From Paramecium octaurelia (taxonomy: Eukaryota; Ciliophora; Oligohymenophorea; Peniculida; Parameciidae), in the NCBI GenBank assembly GCA_905182995.1, contig CAJJDP010000058.1, positions 274,932 to 338,931 on the forward strand: 64,000 bases of DNA, read 5' to 3'. Positions 59,312-64,000 of the stretch are shown piece by piece. Below the pieces are notes generated by a model that did no database searches, was not told the DNA's origin, and saw only the letters and a program-made list of their open reading frames with translations. The translations under genes and the position numbers were made by a program. Position 1 is the stretch's first letter. The number at the start of each line of letters is the position of its first letter.

Positions 59312-60720
59312 ATGGAGAAGGTAAAGGAACTTAAGGAGGAGATTAAGAAATAGAAAATAATACTCTCTTCTGAGTAGAAATATCTTTATATTAGTTTAGT
59401 TGGAAAGAAAGCGATTATTTAAGAATAAGCTATGCTGGAAGATTTGATAAAAAGACAGTGATTAAAGTATACTGTTGTTTATAAACAAGAAACTTCAATA
59501 ACACATAGCTTGGAGATGTAATAAGATTTATCAAGAAATCAACTCTCATTCGGAATCATTTTTAAAGGAAGGAATCTGTTACCTTTTGGGTAGAGATAAA
59601 TAATACAGACCTATTGTCATATTGAATGCCCATTAAATCGATTAAAAAAAAGTATATAATTCCACTCTATATGATTAGCATGATAAGGAATAGATCTTTT
59701 AAGCTTTGTCATGTCTCTTAGGAATAGTAAAAAAAAATATGTTTGTTCCAGGGAAGGTGGAAACCTGGGTCTTTCTATTAGAGACCAATAACCTGGGAGG
59801 CCAGGGTTTGTAATAAAAAGTCTTAGAAGTATTGATCGACAATATGAGTACTAATTTTTCAGGTTACCTTGAAAGAATGTTTGTTTTAAATCCTTCAAGC
59901 GGAATCAACTTTTTATGGCAATAAATTAAAGCATTTTTAGATGAAGAAACTATTAATAAAATTAGTTTCCTCTCATCGAAAGAAATTAAACAATTAAAAG
60001 AATTTATCGAACCAAATTAATTAGAAGAAAAATTCGGAGGCACTCACCCTAATTTAACAAAGTTTTGGTATTCCTCTATTTTAATTAAGGCCACCCTACA
60101 ATTTGGATTTGCCTGATGGATATACAAAGAAGGATAACAAAAATAATTAAAAATAGAATATGAAAATTCAAAATATGAAAATAGAAGAAGAGGAAGACAA
60201 TGATCCATATGATTAAGTCGACTTTAATCTCCATGATTTTATGAAATAGTAACAATAGATTTATTATTCCATTTCTAATAAGCCAAACTAATAAATTCAA
60301 GAAGAAGATAAACCTGAAAATCCAAGATAAGATTAATCAGAAGATAATCCATAATCAGACTCTAAATAACCACATAATTAAGCTTAATAGAATTATTAAA
60401 AACCTATTTTAGATGAACCGGAATAACCTGAATTATAGCAACAAACATTCAATCAGGAGGAGGAAAAGAAATAAAATATCCCTCAGAATTATGAAATCAA
60501 AGAAAGCACTGAGTAGGTTATTTTAACTGAAAGATAAAAAAATTAGTAATAATAAGGAAATGACAATGAATAAAATAAATTATAGCCTAGTGATTAGCAA
60601 GGGTTTAATTCTACTGAAAATAAAATAAACGAAGAAAATAATCCAGAAAATATACATATTTAGCGCTTGGATCCTGTGAATAATGACAAAGGATGTTGTG
60701 CCAAATGTGAAATATTTTGA
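59312..60720 (+). CDS. CRAL-TRIO (SEC14-like) lipid-binding protein with long Gln/Glu tail and CaaX-like end
   Basis: ATG 59312 is tentative; TGA 60718-60720; introns in the N-terminal part (about 59370-59560) not fully settled; one clear intron 60068-60089. The CRAL-TRIO core is clear: YRPIVILNAHQI, NMFVPGKVETWVFLLETNNL, VLIDNMSTNFSGYLERMFVL, NPSSGINFLWQQIKAFLDEE, then IEPNQLEEKFGGTHP, the order of Sec14. Such domains hold and present phosphoinositides or other lipids. After the domain come about 180 mostly Gln/Asn/Glu/Pro residues, ending KGCCAKCEIF. The last four (C-E-I-F) fit a prenylation CaaX box, with upstream Cys for palmitoylation, so membrane anchoring by the C-terminus is likely. 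Confidence 0.8.
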
Positions 60721-61158
60721 TATTAAAATACATTTATAATACTAATATCTTGCAATTTAATCAGATTATTAAGAAATAGAGATAAACTTAAATATCTACC
60801 AATCGATACTTTATTTTAAAACTTATTAATTTTTAAGTATATACTCATTGTTTCTTGCGTTTTTCAGCAATAAAAATTAATCAATTGAGTTAATAAATAA
60901 CAAAGTCATTGAGTATTTACTAATAAGCAAAATCTACTTAAAAGAATTATTTGATTTGTTTTATCAAACTTCAAAATTATCAAGGCTTACCTCAGTTTCA
61001 CTTGATAATTTTAAAATTTTCAACAGTGATAAAAATTTGATTAATAGATTGATTGTTAATTTCTTTATTTTATTCTATCATCTCAAATAATTATCAAATA
61101 TAAAAGAAATTATTCTAGCTTTTAAAGGTACAGAAATATATGATTAATAAATTAATAA
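60721..61158. other. Intergenic spacer
   Basis: AT-rich, no gene; contains the inverted repeat at 60973-61012. Confidence 0.5.
60973..61012. repeat. 12-bp perfect inverted repeat with 16-base spacer
   Basis: AAAATTATCAAG (60973-60984) and CTTGATAATTTT (61001-61012). It lies in the spacer between the CRAL-TRIO stop and the PHPT1 start, so it could be a 3' UTR hairpin or chance. Confidence 0.75.
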
Positions 61159-61746
61159 ATGAATATAGCTCAATAGTCTGAAGAAACTCATTAGCCTGAA
61201 GTAAATCATTAGATTTAAGAAACTCATTAGTCTGAAGTATTTCAATAGTCTGAAGAAATTCAATAGTCTGAAGAAATTCAATAATCTGAAGAAACTCGTT
61301 AGTCGGAATAAGAGGCTTTTATTAAAATCACAAAAAATGTTAGTTAGGTTGGTCTTGATGAGGAAGGCACATTTAAATACATTTTAGTTTAATTGACAGG
61401 GAATAATAATCAAGAATTTTATTTTGTAAGAGGTTTCAAAAAATATGGATATCATGCTTAAAACTTTGAACACTTTTGCAACGAAGTTAAAAATAACTTG
61501 AAATGGTCAGATTTCAATTTTGATTTAGAGGAAGGAAAAATCAAGTTGCAATTAGATGGACATAAGTTCAAGTTCAAATGTTTAGGAGGTGGTAGAATCA
61601 AACATTCATTTATTGAATAAAGTATAGAAATATATGGATACTCTTGGTTATATGGACAATGTGATCATAAAATATCCTTAAATGCGATAAAAACAGTTTA
61701 CCCTTATTTAGATTAAAATGTCATTACAAGAAACGATGGTTATTGA
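61159..61746 (+). CDS. PHPT1: 14-kDa phosphohistidine phosphatase (PHPT1/Janus) with N-terminal hexapeptide repeat
   Basis: ATG 61159, TGA 61744-61746, no intron, 195 residues. The first 52 residues are the repeat described separately. The rest is colinear with animal PHPT1: VGLDEEGTFKYILVQL, FVRGFKKYGYHAQNFEHF (the His matches the catalytic His53), KFKCLGGGRIKH (family ECLGGGRISH), IEIYGYSWLYGQCDHKISLN (family VYGYSMAYGPAQHAIS), TVYPYLDQNV and the same NDGY ending as human. The enzyme removes phosphate from phosphohistidine and phospholysine in proteins. The head makes it longer than the usual 125 residues. Confidence 0.95.
61171..61314 (+). repeat. 18-nt coding tandem repeat (8 hexapeptide units)
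   Basis: Eight units of six codons encoding QQSEET, HQPEVN, HQIQET, HQSEVF, QQSEEI, QQSEEI, QQSEET, RQSEQE. Units 5 and 6 are nearly identical at the base level, so the array expanded recently. Consensus [QH]QSEE[TI]. Confidence 0.9.
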
Positions 61747-61953
61747 TAATAACAAAAATATTTATTTCATTAAATAAATGGATTTATATGTCCACCATTT
61801 GCTTAATACAAATGAGTTCCTATTCCAAATTATTTATGATTGTTTAACGGTTCTATGTTTTTCTTTAAATTCCACAATTAACATGACAATGCAATCTTCA
61901 GAAAAATCACAAAGTAGCTAATGAGAATTGTTATTCTCTAAGATGTTATTAAC

Positions 61954-63365
61954 TCAGATTCTGATTAAGGATTTTCCGATTTACTTTGATTCCACCAAAC
62001 CTATTAAATTAACTATAAATAGTACTCCTGAATAGGCAGCCAACCAAGAAACATCATATAACAATGTCAAAATTATGAGAATTGCAAATATATTTAAATG
62101 GTTCTTCTCAAAATAATTAAGACCAACAATCAATGAGGTGCATAAAGCAATAGTAATATTAACAAAGTCAGTTTTCACCCAACATAGATAAATACTACTA
62201 AGGACATATAAGAGAATAAAGATAGCTGTTAATTTCATATCTTTGGTAACATGATCATACCCATAATTGGCTTTTTACTTGAGATCGTGTCTTGCTGGAT
62301 AATCAATCTCTGGATGTACTGTAGTCACACTTTCAGGTGGTTGATTCAATATTTGTAGGACCCTACTATCACTCAATTATGGAGTTTTGTAAACTGTCAA
62401 ATCTACTTTTTTATCTCCCTAATAGATTATTGGCTTAGAGAATTCATGAACAAACATTAATTGAGGTGCATCAGGAACGATTAGTCTTTTTGGTTGCAAT
62501 ATTCCATTCTAAAATGGAGAATAAAGGATCTTCAAATCATTTTCATATTGATCCTTCTCTTCCTGTTGATTCAGTATTTATTGCTGCATTACTTATTGTG
62601 CTTATTCGTAGAACATTGACTAATTATAGTCCTTAAGATAATACTTCATCAAGTAATAATTGGAGTTCTAATTGTAAACTACCACTACCCATAGATCCAT
62701 GGCGATCATAAATATTGAACCATTGATTATGTTTCATTTGATCTTCCAATTCTCTTAACCCAAAATGAACCTCTCCTATTAAATTGCTTTTATTATTTGT
62801 GTTATCCAATGTTAATATCGATATGTAAGTTTGTTCATTTCCAGTCTTAATGGGACTTTAAATATTAACAGAATTCTTACAATACAAAGGTCTCATCCCA
62901 AATTGGATTAAGAATGTCATTGTGTGCTAAACGAGAACTCTTTTTCTCTTAATTGAAATGTACAACAACATAAGGTTTGTTTGTGGCATTAATCAATCCC
63001 TAATGTAGATTCTTAGCTCCTATTACACGGATCTATAAAATTTGAGAACGATTCTTATTTGTTAATTTTGCCAATTCTTCTGTTTGCTTCACAATAAATT
63101 GATTAGCTTTGTTGATTTTTTCATTCAATACTATGTCTGCTTATATAACAATTTCAATGAAATCTTCAATCTTAACCAGTCCTTTGTAATTGGTTGGACA
63201 ACGTTGAAATAATTCATCTGCCAATTCTCTATCAAATTATTGTTAGGCCATATTATCTAAAATACGTAAAAGAGATGTTTTTGTGACAATAAAGAACGGT
63301 TCAAATCCTTTACATTGAAAACAGGCAGTGAGATAATCTTTAGCTTATTGTTATTTATTGCTCAT
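61954..63365 (-). CDS. C2-domain protein with C-terminal transmembrane cluster
   Basis: ATG 63365, TGA 61956-61954, introns 62856-62880 and 62620-62644; 453 residues exactly. Residues 1-100 are helical (GLVKIEDFIEIVIQADIVL). A C2 domain follows at about 110-240: QILQIRVIGAKNLHQGLIN, ATNKPYVVVHF, NDILNPIWDETFVF, then IGEVHFGLREL and NQWFNIYD. Some Ca2+-binding Asp seem replaced. Then a Gln-rich coiled stretch (EQAQQVMQQQILNQQEEKDQ), and at the end three or four hydrophobic helices (LTAIFILLYVLSSIYLCW, NIFAILIILTLLYDVSWLAA). This order (C2 first, membrane anchor last) would tether a C2 domain to an internal membrane. No exact family match known to me. Confidence 0.82.
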
Positions 63366-63905
63366 TAACTGTTATTTAAAAATATTTCTTGAGTATAAAA
63401 ACCAATCAATTACTCAAAGCTAATACAAAAATAATATTACAAATAAATAATACTTATCAAAAATATAAATACTATTATTTGATATGTTGGAAAGCAAAAA
63501 ATGATATATTTAGATTCAACATACATGTCAAAATTAAGGAGTTTATTAAATATAATTTGAATAATAAGATTTATTTAAGATTGTAAGAATTTTATTATTA
63601 GATTCAAGATCTATACGAACTACCACCACAATTTGAGCTATTGGGGGGTTTTTTGAATACCCTTATTATATTTTAACAACCAGACAGTAAGGATTCTATT
63701 TCACATTACTGATCTCAAATTTACTGAGTAAAATCAAGTCTATAAAATGATAATATTCAATCACTTCTTCTTACATACCCTTTTTTTCAAATAGAATCTC
63801 ATTATTTATATTGGAATCTCGTTGTAACTTTAATAATAATTAGAAAACTTTTATTTATTTTAATTCTACGTGAATATATATATAGATATAAAAATTAATT
63901 AAATT
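63366..63905. other. Intergenic spacer
   Basis: AT-rich; a run of six G followed by six T lies at about 63643-63654. The short frame at 63389-63586 is all AT-rich codons and not convincing. No gene called. Confidence 0.5.
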
Positions 63906-64000
63906 TCATTTAGGTTCTTCTTGATTGGATTTATTGAATTACTATTCTTATGCCTTCATGTAATATTAAGGTTGATAATAAGATTGTTGCATCCAATAGT
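63906..64000 (-). CDS. 3' end of a gene running off the right edge
   Basis: A minus-strand frame enters from the right edge, reads YWMQQSYYQPQYYMKAQEQQ and KSNQEEPK, and stops at TGA 63908-63906. Gln is written with TAA/TAG as elsewhere. Only about 30 residues are visible; no family can be given. Confidence 0.5.

Noticed and set aside
63296-63312. tRNA B-box-like sequence GGTTCAAATCC
   Set aside because: It lies inside the C2 gene and there is no A-box or cloverleaf around it.
1-64000. CRISPR arrays, transposases, integrases, restriction or toxin systems
   Set aside because: Looked for on both strands; no direct-repeat arrays with unique spacers and no such protein motifs were seen.

Overview
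The window reads as a macronuclear chromosome segment of a Paramecium-like ciliate. Three things seen directly support this. Coding frames run through TAA and TAG, which stand at glutamine positions in recognisable proteins, and end only at TGA. Frames are joined by very small GT...AG introns (about 19-35 nt, mostly 22-30). The DNA is AT-rich with short spacers. Read with the standard code, nearly every gene is shattered, so all coordinates here come from reading with UAA/UAG = Gln and splicing by eye. Start codons and some exon edges are therefore inferences; where the spliced length is an exact multiple of three and protein families align across the junction, I say so.

Layout. 1-8680: a large PAS-like multi-pass membrane protein (minus), a cyclin and a cyclic-nucleotide-type K+ channel. 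9052-15873: an unknown coiled-coil protein, a possible axonemal protein, a degenerate ATP-synthase-alpha-like protein and a vacuolar sorting receptor homologue. 16026-25040: a small membrane protein, ribosomal eL42, then a minus-strand run of cold-shock-like protein, unknown protein, RRM protein, FCP1/SCP-type phosphatase, MORN protein, a probable pseudogene and an Rdx/SelW-like protein. 25684-31075 (plus): SLC44-like transporter, MFSD1-like transporter, Myb protein. 33635-42838: RING protein, PRPF19, MCTS1 (plus), eL31, two unknown proteins and a long TPR protein. 43246-47062: helical protein, APC6/CDC16, 5S rRNA. 47057-57479: cNMP-binding protein, coiled-coil protein, type II membrane protein and dipeptidyl peptidase III, with two blocks present twice around single-N gaps. 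58182-64000: lumenal protein, CRAL-TRIO protein, PHPT1, C2/transmembrane protein and the tail of a last gene.

Most genes are housekeeping: cell cycle (cyclin, CDC16), splicing (PRPF19, RRM), translation (eL42, eL31, MCTS1, 5S), membrane traffic and lipid (VSR, CRAL-TRIO, SLC44, C2), and signalling (K+ channel, cNMP protein, phosphatases). They are not arranged as one pathway. I see no mobile element, virus, CRISPR array or gene-cluster-type system. The items most worth a second look are the ATP-synthase-alpha-like protein without a P-loop, the divergent gene pairs whose start codons are 5 and 37 bases apart, the CaaX-ending CRAL-TRIO protein, the Rdx fusion, and the two assembly duplications that create false truncated gene copies.
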